A stretch of 64,000 nt of DNA from contig FXAI01000003.1 of assembly GCA_900177435.1 (NCBI GenBank), positions 457,985 to 521,984 on the forward strand, given 5' to 3'. The notes under the pieces were generated by a model. The model saw only the letters and a list, made by a program, of their open reading frames with translations, ran no database searches and was not told where the DNA came from. Numbering within the stretch: position 1 is the stretch's first letter; every line of letters starts with the position of its first letter. Both the position numbers and the translations under genes were made by a program. This stretch comes from Alteromonadaceae bacterium Bs31. GTDB lineage: Bacteria; Pseudomonadota; Gammaproteobacteria; Pseudomonadales; Cellvibrionaceae. Below, piece by piece: positions 28,681 to 37,728 of this stretch.

Positions 28681-30096
28681 ATGAATGAAACTCCAGAGCA
28701 AAATTCTGAAAATTTTGCATTTATTCTATTAATTAGCGGTGTCGCCACCATCGGCGGCTTTTTGTTTGGATTTGACAGTGGCGTGATAAACGGCACGGTT
28801 GAAGGCCTGAAAACCGCGTTTAATTCAGACAGTGTTGCCAGCGGTTTTAACGTTGCTTCCATGCTGCTCGGCTGTGCCGTTGGTGCCTTTTTTGCTGGCC
28901 GCCTTGCAGATTCTTTTGGTCGACGCTTTATGCTGATCGTCGCTTCTGTGCTTTTTATTATTTCTGCCTGGGGCTCGGGTATTGCAGGCTCCTCAGGCGA
29001 ATTTATTATTTACCGCCTTATCGGCGGGCTAGCGGTAGGCGCAGCCAGTGTTATGGCGCCCGCCTACATTGCCGAGGTGGCCCCTGCTCGCTATAGAGGT
29101 GCATTGGCGACTATCCAACAGGTTGCGATTATTTCTGGCCTGTTCATGGCTTTTCTTAGTAATTATTTTCTGGCAGATATTTCTGGCTCAGCACTCAATC
29201 CCTTATGGATGGATTTTGAAACCTGGCGCTGGATGTTTTGGATAGAGCTTATCCCTGCAAGTATATTCTTGTTCGCTTTGCTAATGATTCCAGAAAGCCC
29301 TCGTTTCCTGGTGGTAAAACGCAAAACCGAAAAAGCCTTGCCTATTCTGCAACGCCTCTATGGTGAGGCTGCTGGCAGTAGGAAATTAGCGGAGATTGAC
29401 GCATCTCTGGCTAAAGACCACCATGAGCCAAAATTTTCAGACTTGCTTGATAAAGTGACAGGAAAAGTCCGACCCATAGTCTGGATTGCTATTGGCTTGG
29501 CAACCTTCCAACAATTAGTGGGCATTAATGTGGTCTTTTATTACGGTGCAGTTCTGTGGCAAGCCGTGGGCTTCGGAGAAAACGATGCATTGTTAATAAA
29601 CGTTGTATCCGGTGCTTTGAGTATTGGTGCAGTAATTGTAGGCTTAGTATTGGTGGACCGTGTAGGCCGCAAGCCGCTGCTATTATGGGGCTCAATTGGC
29701 ATGTCGGTAACACTGGCGCTAGCGGTGGTGGCCTTTGCTTCTGGTACTGTCGATGAGCAAGGTTCGCTCAGCCTTCAAGGTAACATGGGCGTGCTTGCCT
29801 TAGTTGCCGCAAATGCCTACGTAGTGTTCTTTAACTTCAGCTGGGGCCCGGTGATGTGGGTGATGCTTGGCGAGATGTTCCCCAATCAGATTCGCGGTTC
29901 CGGCCTGGCGGTTGCTGGCCTTGCCCAGTGGGGGTCGAACTTTCTGGTCTCACTTACATTCCCATTACTGCTCGCAGGCGCAGGCCTGGCGTTTGCTTAC
30001 AGCCTCTATACGCTCGGCGCTATAGTTTCAGTGTTTTTTGTACTTAAGTATGTTTATGAAACTAAGGGTGTGGAATTGGAAGATATGGAGGGTTAG
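28681..30096 (+). CDS. Sugar porter MFS transporter, XylE-like
   Basis: The product has 471 residues and 12 hydrophobic segments. Sugar-porter signatures are present: FGFDSGVINGT in helix 1, GRLADSFGRRF after helix 2, YIAEVAPARYRGAL after helix 4, PESPRFLV before the central loop, QQLVGINVVFYYG in helix 7, and DRVGRKPLLL after helix 8. The QQ and N residues of helix 7 are sugar contacts in XylE. It starts 61 bp after the NUDIX regulator gene and is likely co-transcribed with it. With xylAB nearby, proton-linked xylose uptake across the inner membrane is the best guess; other hexoses or pentoses are possible. Confidence 0.9.
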   Translation: MNETPEQNSENFAFILLISGVATIGGFLFGFDSGVINGTVEGLKTAFNSDSVASGFNVASMLLGCAVGAFFAGRLADSFGRRFMLIVASVLFIISAWGSGIAGSSGEFIIYRLIGGLAVGAASVMAPAYIAEVAPARYRGALATIQQVAIISGLFMAFLSNYFLADISGSALNPLWMDFETWRWMFWIELIPASIFLFALLMIPESPRFLVVKRKTEKALPILQRLYGEAAGSRKLAEIDASLAKDHHEPKFSDLLDKVTGKVRPIVWIAIGLATFQQLVGINVVFYYGAVLWQAVGFGENDALLINVVSGALSIGAVIVGLVLVDRVGRKPLLLWGSIGMSVTLALAVVAFASGTVDEQGSLSLQGNMGVLALVAANAYVVFFNFSWGPVMWVMLGEMFPNQIRGSGLAVAGLAQWGSNFLVSLTFPLLLAGAGLAFAYSLYTLGAIVSVFFVLKYVYETKGVELEDMEG

Positions 30097-30106
30097 TGGG
30101 GCAGTC

Positions 30107-30195
30107 TGGGAGCGCGCGCTTTGCGCGCTTCTAGAGCGTGAGCGAGGCTCACTGCTGGAGCGGCCGCATAGCGGCCTTCTGGAAAAAGCTCTAGA
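30107..30195. repeat. Array of three REP-like hairpins inside a larger stem
   Basis: Three hairpins follow one another: AGCGCGC/GCGCGCT (30111-30129), GTGAGC/GCTCAC (30138-30152) and GGCCGC/GCGGCC (30162-30176). Similar linkers CTGGGAGC, CTAGAGC and CTGGAGC precede the arms, giving a period of about 24 bp. TCTAGAGC (30130-30137) also pairs with GCTCTAGA (30188-30195), enclosing the last two hairpins in a three-way junction. It lies between convergent genes and may also stop transcription from both sides. Confidence 0.7.
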
Positions 30196-30219
30196 AAATA
30201 TTGATTAATAGAGAATTGC

Positions 30220-31293
30220 TTATTGTTTTTTCAGGGACATGCCTTTTGTTACCCCTTCCAGTATTTCTATATGTATACCGTTTGAAAGCCCTGTTTTAAC
30301 CTGTCGCTTTTCGAATACCTGTGGGGCTGTTTCTACTTCCACAAACGTTTCGTCGCCTTCGAACAATAGTAAACGCTCATTAATGGCCAGCACCTGCTCG
30401 CGTTTTGCCAAAACGATATCGGCGTTAGCGCTGTACCCGGCGCGCAGAAAACGATCATCCTGCAATTTAACCGCGGCGCGAATTTGAAATTTAATGGTGC
30501 CCTGGTCATCCCAGCCTCTTGGTGAAATGTATTCCAGCTGAGCGGTAAATGGCTCGGATTCGATTGCACCAATATTTAATAGCAATTCCATACCTTCGTG
30601 GATCTTACCCACCTCTGCTTCATCCACAGTGCCCTCAAAAATCATATCTTGCATATTGGCCACGGTGGCTATGGTAGTACCCGCATTAAAGGTGTTGGTT
30701 TCCGTTACAAACGTACCCTCTTTCACAGGAATATTCAGAATTAAACCTTGTAAGGTGGCACGAACCAGATTGGACACCTTGCCGGATTTCTGTGAGGCAC
30801 CTTCCCGGATAATCGCAAGGTTGCTCTCTGCCGACTCCAGGGTCTCTTCCTGTAAATTAAAGGCGTGCTGATATTTGTTGAACTCAAACTCTGAAATAAT
30901 ATTCTCTTTATACAGTTTCTCTTGCCTTTGCAGTTCGCGCTTGGCGTTGTCAAACTGCAGCTTGGCTGTTTCCAGCTCGGATTCCGCGCGGTTAAGGTGT
31001 TCTATTTTCGGAATGATTCGGATTTTTGCAATTAGGTCCCCATTGCCAATAGCCTGCCCGGCCTCCATATAGATTTTCTCAACCACGCCCGAAACCTGCG
31101 ACTTAATCTCCACCTCTTTTCGTGGAATGATTTTTCCGGTGGCGACGGTTTTTTGAATAATATTGGTTACAAGCGGCTTTTCCGTTTCAAATATCACGGG
31201 TTTTTGCTGAGACTTGTTATAGAGAAAAACAGCAGTACCCACGAAAACAACGGCAATTACGATTGCAGTAAATATTCCAAAAAACTTTTTCAT
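30220..31293 (-). CDS. Periplasmic adaptor of an ABC efflux system (MacA/HlyD family)
   Basis: A 357-residue membrane-fusion protein with one N-terminal membrane segment (about 5-25). A biotinyl-lipoyl-like half motif is near residue 70 (QVSGVVEKIYMEAGQ). An alpha-helical coiled-coil hairpin (about 100-160) is rich in Glu, Lys, Leu and Gln. The second lipoyl half is near 185, with beta-barrel domains after it. It should bridge the inner-membrane ABC complex to an outer-membrane TolC-type channel, which is not encoded here. It is the last gene of a minus-strand operon of ATPase, two permeases and adaptor. The substrate is unknown. Confidence 0.88.
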   Translation of the reverse strand: MKKFFGIFTAIVIAVVFVGTAVFLYNKSQQKPVIFETEKPLVTNIIQKTVATGKIIPRKEVEIKSQVSGVVEKIYMEAGQAIGNGDLIAKIRIIPKIEHLNRAESELETAKLQFDNAKRELQRQEKLYKENIISEFEFNKYQHAFNLQEETLESAESNLAIIREGASQKSGKVSNLVRATLQGLILNIPVKEGTFVTETNTFNAGTTIATVANMQDMIFEGTVDEAEVGKIHEGMELLLNIGAIESEPFTAQLEYISPRGWDDQGTIKFQIRAAVKLQDDRFLRAGYSANADIVLAKREQVLAINERLLLFEGDETFVEVETAPQVFEKRQVKTGLSNGIHIEILEGVTKGMSLKKQ

Positions 31294-31311
31294 TAATTGA
31301 ACATCCTCTTA

Positions 31312-32556
31312 TTATTCGTCTTGCAGGGCGATAACGGGGTTAACGCCAGCCGCTTTCTTTGCCGGCAAAATAGATGCAAACGCGCCTGCAAGTAACAACA
31401 CCACAATCGCCCACATTGCCGTGGAAAAACTCACTTCTGGGTTCATAAATGTTTTGCTGGCCTCTGGCGTAAACCTGGCTACCAGCTCAATAGTAAAGAC
31501 ACCCGCAACCAGCCCCAGATAACCCGCCACAAAGGTGATAACCAGTGACTCTTGCAATATGGCCCCAACAATCGACCCAGGTGTTGCACCAATGGCTTTG
31601 CGAATACCAATTTCTTTGGTACGTTCCTTCACCGAAATAAGCATAATATTTCCCACCCCCACAACACCGGCGATGATGGTTCCAATAGCCACAAACCAAC
31701 TGAACGCGGCGATGCCTTTAAATAGCCCCTGTACATTCTGGTAGCTTTCCTGTGCGTTCCAACTGCCTATCACACCCACATCGTCCGGGTGAATACGGTG
31801 ACGGGATTTTAAAAGGCTAATCACTTTATCTTCTGCCAGATTGGCATCAATGCCGGGCTTGGGGGTTATCATCATGCTGTGCACTCGATCGCCCTGATTA
31901 AACGTTTTCCTGATTGTACTATGCGGTAAAAACACCCGTCTTAAGTCGTTTTGCGCCCAGTCATTTAAGGCCGATGGGCGCACCACTCCCACGATCTGAA
32001 ACTGTACGCCCAGTATTTTTATCTGCTTGCCAACGGCAGTAGCATTTTCACCGAATAAGATCTCGCGCACGGTCTCGCCGATAACAACATTTTTTCGCTC
32101 TTCTTTTAAATCCAGGGCATTAATAAAGCGGCCTTCCGATAGGCGATAGTCCTTTGCTGTAAAAAATACCGGCCAGTTTCCAGAAATACGGAAAGTATCA
32201 CCCTGCACACCGTGAGAAACATACTGGTCCCCCATGCCATTAGCGGGCGCCAGCAGGTCTACTTCATTCAACCTTAAAATAGCCGCCATATCATCATCGT
32301 TCATCCGAATATAGCGGCCTTTAGTGAGGCCCTTGTAGGGAATACTGGTGGGCCGACCAGACCAAAGGTAAATGGCATTTTTCAAACTACCCATACTGGC
32401 ATTGGCTCCATTTTCCAGGCCCTTGCCGGCAGCGAGCAAATTGACCAGCATAAAAATACCCCAGAACACACCAAAGGCCGTTAATACCGCGCGCAACTTG
32501 TGACGGGCCACACTATCAAATATTTCCTGCCAAATATCGCGATCTAAAATATACAT
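31312..32556 (-). CDS. ABC transporter permease, MacB/FtsX type (second copy)
   Basis: The product has 414 residues with a membrane segment near residue 25, a large periplasmic MacB-like core domain (about 50-270) and three C-terminal membrane segments with the FtsX pattern (IMLISVKERTKEIGIRKAIGAT near 310). It lacks an ATPase domain, unlike true MacB. It is 2 bp after the paralogous permease gene and 18 bp before the adaptor gene. The two permeases probably form a heterodimer. Confidence 0.88.
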   Translation of the reverse strand: MYILDRDIWQEIFDSVARHKLRAVLTAFGVFWGIFMLVNLLAAGKGLENGANASMGSLKNAIYLWSGRPTSIPYKGLTKGRYIRMNDDDMAAILRLNEVDLLAPANGMGDQYVSHGVQGDTFRISGNWPVFFTAKDYRLSEGRFINALDLKEERKNVVIGETVREILFGENATAVGKQIKILGVQFQIVGVVRPSALNDWAQNDLRRVFLPHSTIRKTFNQGDRVHSMMITPKPGIDANLAEDKVISLLKSRHRIHPDDVGVIGSWNAQESYQNVQGLFKGIAAFSWFVAIGTIIAGVVGVGNIMLISVKERTKEIGIRKAIGATPGSIVGAILQESLVITFVAGYLGLVAGVFTIELVARFTPEASKTFMNPEVSFSTAMWAIVVLLLAGAFASILPAKKAAGVNPVIALQDE

Positions 32557-32558
32557 TT

Positions 32559-33821
32559 TTATTCTCGCATTGCTTCAATAGGGTGTATTTTTGCCGCGTG
32601 TAAAGCCGGTGCCAAACCTGCCAGTGCGCCGCAGACCACCAAAATAACAATGGCTTTACTGGCCACAAAAATATCCACTTCCGGTGAGCGAAAGAAACCC
32701 ATACTACCACCGGCACTTTCAACCGCCATGGCAACCAATTCTATTAAGCCAACACCAATAACCAGCCCGCAATAGCCAGCCATGGCGGTAACCATAATCG
32801 ATTCAGTCAAAACCATCGTCACGATGGATAGAGGCGTCGCCCCCAAAGCCTTTCGCACACCTATTTCACGGGTACGGTCTTTCACCGTGATAATCATAAT
32901 GTTACTAATACCCACAATACCTGCGGCCAAAGTACCTAAACCCACAAACCAGATAAATGCCGATATAGCGCCAAAGACCCGGGTGGTTTCCTCTACCTGC
33001 TTGGCTTTGTTGCTGGCACGAATACCGCGCAGATCGTCCGGTGCAACCCGGTGGCGCTGCTGTAAAAAGCTGATCACATCGTCTTCGAGTTTGTAGGAAT
33101 CCACACCCGGTTTTGGTGTCAGGGTGATCAAGCCTATTTTATTGCCGCGACCAAAGGTTTTCTGGAAGGTGGAAAGAGGAATGTATAAGCGCTCCGACAT
33201 GCGCCCTTCTCGCCCGGGGTCATGAAATACGCCCACCACTTGCAGCACAATACCGTGAAAAGTGATCTCCTTACCCACCGCGTCCGCGTCTTTGCCAAAC
33301 AAACGATCGCGCACAGCGGTGCCAATAATGGCAACCTTGCGCATCTCCGAAGTATCGAGCACATTCAGCGTTCTGCCAAAGGGGTAGTCTATAAAACGCT
33401 TTATATTAAAAAATTCGTCGGCTACACCCAGTACGCCATAAGCGCCTGATTTATTCTTGTAGGTTACATTAATTGTTCGACGCCAGCGCTCCCCTGCTAT
33501 GTTTTCGGTCGATAAATATTGAATATCGCTAAACTCCCTGCGCAAGGCGACCAGGTCGTCTTCGGTGAACTCAACTTGACGCCCGTGTGGAATACCCTTG
33601 AAAGGAATAGCTGTTCTGCCGGAGTGAATCCAGATACTGGTTCGGTCGTCACTGCCAAAACCCGCTTCGATGCCCTTTTCCAAGCCTCGCCCCGCACCCA
33701 AAAGCAGGATAAGCATTAGAATCCCCCAAAATACACCAAAGGCAGTAAGAAAGGTTCGCAGCTTATTTTTACGAAGGGTAAAAAATATTTCCTGAAGACT
33801 ATCAACAAGCACTGTATACAC
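32559..33821 (-). CDS. ABC transporter permease, MacB/FtsX type (first copy)
   Basis: A 420-residue paralogue of the next permease, with the same layout: an N-terminal membrane segment in KLRTFLTAFGVFWGILM, a periplasmic core domain and three C-terminal segments with TVKDRTREIGVRKALGAT near residue 310. It follows the ATPase gene by 3 bp. The close spacing and matched architecture indicate a complex of one ATPase dimer and two different permeases, as in LolCDE or YknXYZ-type systems. Export of a peptide, lipid or toxic compound is possible; nothing in the sequence decides. Confidence 0.88.
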   Translation of the reverse strand: MYTVLVDSLQEIFFTLRKNKLRTFLTAFGVFWGILMLILLLGAGRGLEKGIEAGFGSDDRTSIWIHSGRTAIPFKGIPHGRQVEFTEDDLVALRREFSDIQYLSTENIAGERWRRTINVTYKNKSGAYGVLGVADEFFNIKRFIDYPFGRTLNVLDTSEMRKVAIIGTAVRDRLFGKDADAVGKEITFHGIVLQVVGVFHDPGREGRMSERLYIPLSTFQKTFGRGNKIGLITLTPKPGVDSYKLEDDVISFLQQRHRVAPDDLRGIRASNKAKQVEETTRVFGAISAFIWFVGLGTLAAGIVGISNIMIITVKDRTREIGVRKALGATPLSIVTMVLTESIMVTAMAGYCGLVIGVGLIELVAMAVESAGGSMGFFRSPEVDIFVASKAIVILVVCGALAGLAPALHAAKIHPIEAMRE

Positions 33822-33824
33822 CCA

Positions 33825-34493
33825 CTAGGTGTCGACCATAATCTGGCCGTCTTTTATATGAATTATGCGTTCCGTTTGCGTTGCTATATCGTCCTCGTGA
33901 GTAACGATAACAATGGTTTTACCACTGCCGTGCACTTGCTTGAATATAGCCATCACCTCCTTGGAGGTAACGCTGTCAAGTGCACCTGTGGGCTCGTCTG
34001 CAAGTATCACTTTGGGGTCTGTCACCAGTGCGCGAGCAATGGCCACCCGCTGCTTCTGACCACCTGACATTTCACCGGGCAAGTGAGTGCTGCGGTCTGC
34101 CAGGCCCACACGCTCCAAAAACTCTTCAGCGCGCTTGTTGCGTTCTTTGCGTGACACTTTTTGGTAGTAAAGAGGAAGGGCTACATTTTCAAGAGCGGTT
34201 TTAAAAGGCAGAAGATTGAATGATTGAAACACAAAACCAAGATGCTGATTACGCAGGCTGGCCGCCTGTTTTTCACTTAAATTTTGGATTGGGATTCCTG
34301 CCAGCTCGTAACGGCCTTGATCATAGCTGTCCAGAATACCGAGAATATTCAAGAGGGTAGACTTTCCCGAACCAGAAGATCCCATTATCGAGACCAACTC
34401 ACCACTACCAATGTTGAGGTCAAGGCCTTTCAACACATGTAAGCGTTGAGAGTTCGTCCCGTAGGATTTATGTATGTTTTGCAGGTTTATCAT
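33825..34493 (-). CDS. ABC transporter ATP-binding protein, MacB/LolD type
   Basis: The product has about 222 residues. Walker A GSSGSGKST is near residue 40, the Q-loop in FVFQSFNLLPF near 90, the ABC signature MSGGQKQR near 142, and Walker B VILADEPTGALDS near 160 with the H-loop His in VTHE near 200. The LNILGILD and PTGALDS segments are typical of the MacB/LolD group. The frame opens at a GTG at 34508, but the ATG at 34493 fits the family start MINLQNIHKSYG; neither has a strong ribosome-binding site. It is the first gene of the efflux operon. Confidence 0.92.
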   Translation of the reverse strand: MINLQNIHKSYGTNSQRLHVLKGLDLNIGSGELVSIMGSSGSGKSTLLNILGILDSYDQGRYELAGIPIQNLSEKQAASLRNQHLGFVFQSFNLLPFKTALENVALPLYYQKVSRKERNKRAEEFLERVGLADRSTHLPGEMSGGQKQRVAIARALVTDPKVILADEPTGALDSVTSKEVMAIFKQVHGSGKTIVIVTHEDDIATQTERIIHIKDGQIMVDT

Positions 34494-34755
34494 AAAAAAG
34501 CAGTACACGCTTTAAAGCTATGATTTCAGCGCTTCCATCGCCTTATGGTTTTGAACACTGTATAGCTTTTGCCGTTGTGTTTTGGTGAATACACCTAATT
34601 CTGGCAGTACTATCAATCGAGCACAATCGTGCACAGAAGCAAATGTGTCGACGAAAGACCTTGTAGTCAGATAAACTATAACACCAAGGTTCAAGCTGCG
34701 CCTTCAAATAAACTCTTAAAGATGCCCGGCATCAAGAATAAATAAGGAGTTAAAG

Positions 34756-37635
34756 ATGCACTACTTTACTACCCGCCTCTTACCGCTGTTTTCCGTCTTC
34801 ATCGCCCTGCTTATGGCAGGCTCCCAGAGCTACGCCCTTGGCGACAAGCCCTACATAAGTGAAAAGAACCGACGTGGCGCAGTTGCGCTGGTAAGCAAGA
34901 GCGCTACAGCACAAGTGTATGTAGACACCGCAGACCACAAGGGCGTTATTCGAGCTGTAGGTGATTTACAGGCTGACTTTCACAGAGTCAGTGCTCAAAC
35001 CCCTGCTATCGTCCACAATCAACAGGCGCTGGGTAAAGACGCGCTTATTGTGGGCACCATGGGTAAAAGCGCGCTTATCGACCAGCTTATCCTCGATAAA
35101 AAAATCGACCCCGCCGCTATTAGCGGCAAGTGGGACGCCTACCACTTACAAGTAGTGCACAAACCCTTGCCCGGCGTTGAACGCGCACTGGTAATTGCTG
35201 GAGCCAGTAAGCGCGGCACTATTTATGGCGTTTATGATGTTTCCGAGCAAATTGGCGTCTCTCCCTGGTATTACTGGGCCGATGTTCCCAGCCAGCAGAA
35301 AAAAGAAATATACGCACTGAAAGGTACCCTCAAACAAGAAATTCCAAAAGTAAAATATCGCGGTATTTTTCTTAACGACGAAGCCCCTTCACTCAGTAGC
35401 TGGGTAGCCGAAAACCACGGTAACTACACCCATGAATTTTACGTAAAAGTATTTGAGCTGATGCTGCGCTTACGGGCCAACTACCTGTGGCCCGCCATGT
35501 GGAACAACGCCTTCTCCGACGACGATGTTAACAATATGATACTCGCCGACGAGTACGGCATTATTATGGGAACCTCCCACCACGAACCCCTGATGCGCGC
35601 GGACAAAGAGTGGAACCGTTATGGTGAAGGCCCCTGGGACTATGCCAGGAACCCGAAAAACCTTTACGACTTTTGGCAGCAGGGGGTTGAACGGCATAAA
35701 AACTACGAGAGCCTTTACACCATTGCTATGCGCGGTCAGGAAGACCAGCCTATGAGCGAAACAGAAAACATCGAGTTGCTGGAACAAATTGTCGCCGATC
35801 AACGGGAAATTTTCGGCAAGGTGTTTGATGATCGCCCGGTGAGCGAGGTTCCCCAGGTATGGGCCTTATATAAGGAGGTTCAGTCCTATTATGAAAACGG
35901 CATGCGTGTGCCAGAGGATGTCATACTGCTTTGGGCGGACGACAACTGGGGCAATATTCGCAGGCTTCCTACGCCAGAAGAACGCAAGCGCGCGGGTGGC
36001 GCTGGTGTTTACTACCACCTGGATTATGTCGGAATGCCCTATTCCTATCGCTGGCTAAATGTTACGCCAATAGCAAAAATCTGGGAGCAGATGAATCTCG
36101 CCTACCACTATGAGGCGAACCAAGTGTGGATTGTTAACGTGGGCGATTTAAAACCCATGGAATACCCCCTGGAGTTTTTTCTGCGCATGGCCTGGGACCC
36201 GGAGCGATGGCCGAAAACCCGCCTGGAGCAGTATGGCAAACTGTGGGCAACACGAGAATTTGGCAAACAATATGCGGATGAAATTGAATGGCTGATGACC
36301 AGCTACACCCGACACAACGGTCGCCGTAAACCCGAAGGCATGGAGCCCGATACATACAGCCTGATAAATTACAACGAAGCAGAGCGTATAGAAAAAGAAT
36401 TAAAAGAAATGGTAGCGCGCGCAGAAGCACTTTACGAAAAAATGCCTGCGGAGAAAAAATCCGCTTACTTTCAGCTGGTACTTCACCCGGTAAAAGCCTC
36501 TGCAACCATTAGCTTTTTAAATATCGCCTTGGGCAAAAATCGCTTATACGCCAACCAGGCCCGAGCCAATGCCAACGATTACGCAAATCTGGCCCAGCAC
36601 TACTTTCAACAGGACGCAGAGCTGACACAACAGTACCACAGTATAAACGGCGGCAAGTGGAAGCACTTTATGAACCAGCCGCACATTGGCTACACCTACT
36701 GGGACGCCCCCCAAGGTAACCAAATGCCAGTAAGCTACAACTACAACCCCGGCAACTATGGTGAACTGAGTATTGCCGTAGAGAACCACGTAGAAACCTG
36801 GCCAGCGATGGACGGGCAGGATTTATCCTTTGATTTAGTCGGCACGCAAACAAAAAAACTTGAGTTGTATAACCGCGGCACCAAACCCTTCGGCTATACA
36901 CTTAACGCCAGTGACGACTGGATTAAACTCAGCAGCACCAGCGGCACAATTACCAGCGCAGAAACCGTCGACGTTTCTATCGACTGGAAAAAACTGCCCG
37001 AGGGTGTGAGCGAAGGTTTAATCGTAGGGAAAGGCACCGCCTGGAACAGAGCGCACTTTAAAGTAGTAGCGTTCAAAGCTCCGGCCTCACTGCTTAAAAA
37101 GGCCAAGGGTTTTCTCGAAGCCGATGGTTATATTTCCATAGAAGCTGCCAGCGCCAGCAGAGGCAGTAAAGCAGAAGGTATTGGCTGGGAAGAAATTCCA
37201 CTTCACGGCCGCACGCACAGCTCGATGTCCACCTTTCCCATTACCGACAAAAGCTTTGAGGACCCAGGCACTGCACCTTACCTGGAATACGACGTAAGCT
37301 TTTTTCGCGAGGGTGAAGCCGAGCTGCATTTACTTCTGGCACCCAGCTGGCCCATATCACCCAACAGAGGGCTGCGCTATGCTGTGGCAATAGGGGATGA
37401 AAAGCCTCAGATTATTGACGCTCTGGATGGCTTTAATGGCACTGACGACAACTGGAAAAAAGTGGTAAATGATGGTGTAAGGGTAAGCACCAGCAAGCAT
37501 GTTATTAAACAGGCTGGCAATACTAAAATTCGCATCTATAGCGTAGACCCAGCGCTAACATTTCAAAAGATCATCGTGGATACTGGCGGCTTAAAAGAGA
37601 GTTATCTGGGGCCGCAAGAGAGTGTGAGAAAATAG
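34756..37635 (+). CDS. Family 115 xylan alpha-1,2-glucuronidase
   Basis: Removes (4-O-methyl)-glucuronic acid side chains from glucuronoxylan, including internal ones, a reaction typical of GH115. It has 959 residues with a signal peptide (about 1-27, ending YALG). The N-terminal domain runs to about 175 and the catalytic barrel from about 200, with YRGIFLNDEAPSLSSW, the run RANYLWPAMWNNAFSDD and GTSHHEPLMR being strongly GH115-like. A helical region follows, then a C-terminal beta domain (about 780-955) with EAASASRG. A good AGGAG site lies before the ATG. A terminator follows. Its GlcA product could enter the hexuronate route with ManD. Confidence 0.93.
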   Translation: MHYFTTRLLPLFSVFIALLMAGSQSYALGDKPYISEKNRRGAVALVSKSATAQVYVDTADHKGVIRAVGDLQADFHRVSAQTPAIVHNQQALGKDALIVGTMGKSALIDQLILDKKIDPAAISGKWDAYHLQVVHKPLPGVERALVIAGASKRGTIYGVYDVSEQIGVSPWYYWADVPSQQKKEIYALKGTLKQEIPKVKYRGIFLNDEAPSLSSWVAENHGNYTHEFYVKVFELMLRLRANYLWPAMWNNAFSDDDVNNMILADEYGIIMGTSHHEPLMRADKEWNRYGEGPWDYARNPKNLYDFWQQGVERHKNYESLYTIAMRGQEDQPMSETENIELLEQIVADQREIFGKVFDDRPVSEVPQVWALYKEVQSYYENGMRVPEDVILLWADDNWGNIRRLPTPEERKRAGGAGVYYHLDYVGMPYSYRWLNVTPIAKIWEQMNLAYHYEANQVWIVNVGDLKPMEYPLEFFLRMAWDPERWPKTRLEQYGKLWATREFGKQYADEIEWLMTSYTRHNGRRKPEGMEPDTYSLINYNEAERIEKELKEMVARAEALYEKMPAEKKSAYFQLVLHPVKASATISFLNIALGKNRLYANQARANANDYANLAQHYFQQDAELTQQYHSINGGKWKHFMNQPHIGYTYWDAPQGNQMPVSYNYNPGNYGELSIAVENHVETWPAMDGQDLSFDLVGTQTKKLELYNRGTKPFGYTLNASDDWIKLSSTSGTITSAETVDVSIDWKKLPEGVSEGLIVGKGTAWNRAHFKVVAFKAPASLLKKAKGFLEADGYISIEAASASRGSKAEGIGWEEIPLHGRTHSSMSTFPITDKSFEDPGTAPYLEYDVSFFREGEAELHLLLAPSWPISPNRGLRYAVAIGDEKPQIIDALDGFNGTDDNWKKVVNDGVRVSTSKHVIKQAGNTKIRIYSVDPALTFQKIIVDTGGLKESYLGPQESVRK

Positions 37636-37678
37636 CTGCTTGATTAGCGATAAAGCCGAAGGAGGCGCTGATCAAAAA

Positions 37679-37710
37679 ACTTGGGAGCAGCTGAAAAACT
37701 GCTCCCAAGT
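37679..37710. terminator. Hairpin between GH115 and the pectate lyase gene
   Basis: Perfect 12-bp stem ACTTGGGAGCAG / CTGCTCCCAAGT with an 8-nt loop, placed between convergent genes. T-runs are short, but it can serve as the shared stop. Confidence 0.75.
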
Positions 37711-37728
37711 ACTTTTGCGAAAAATTAA

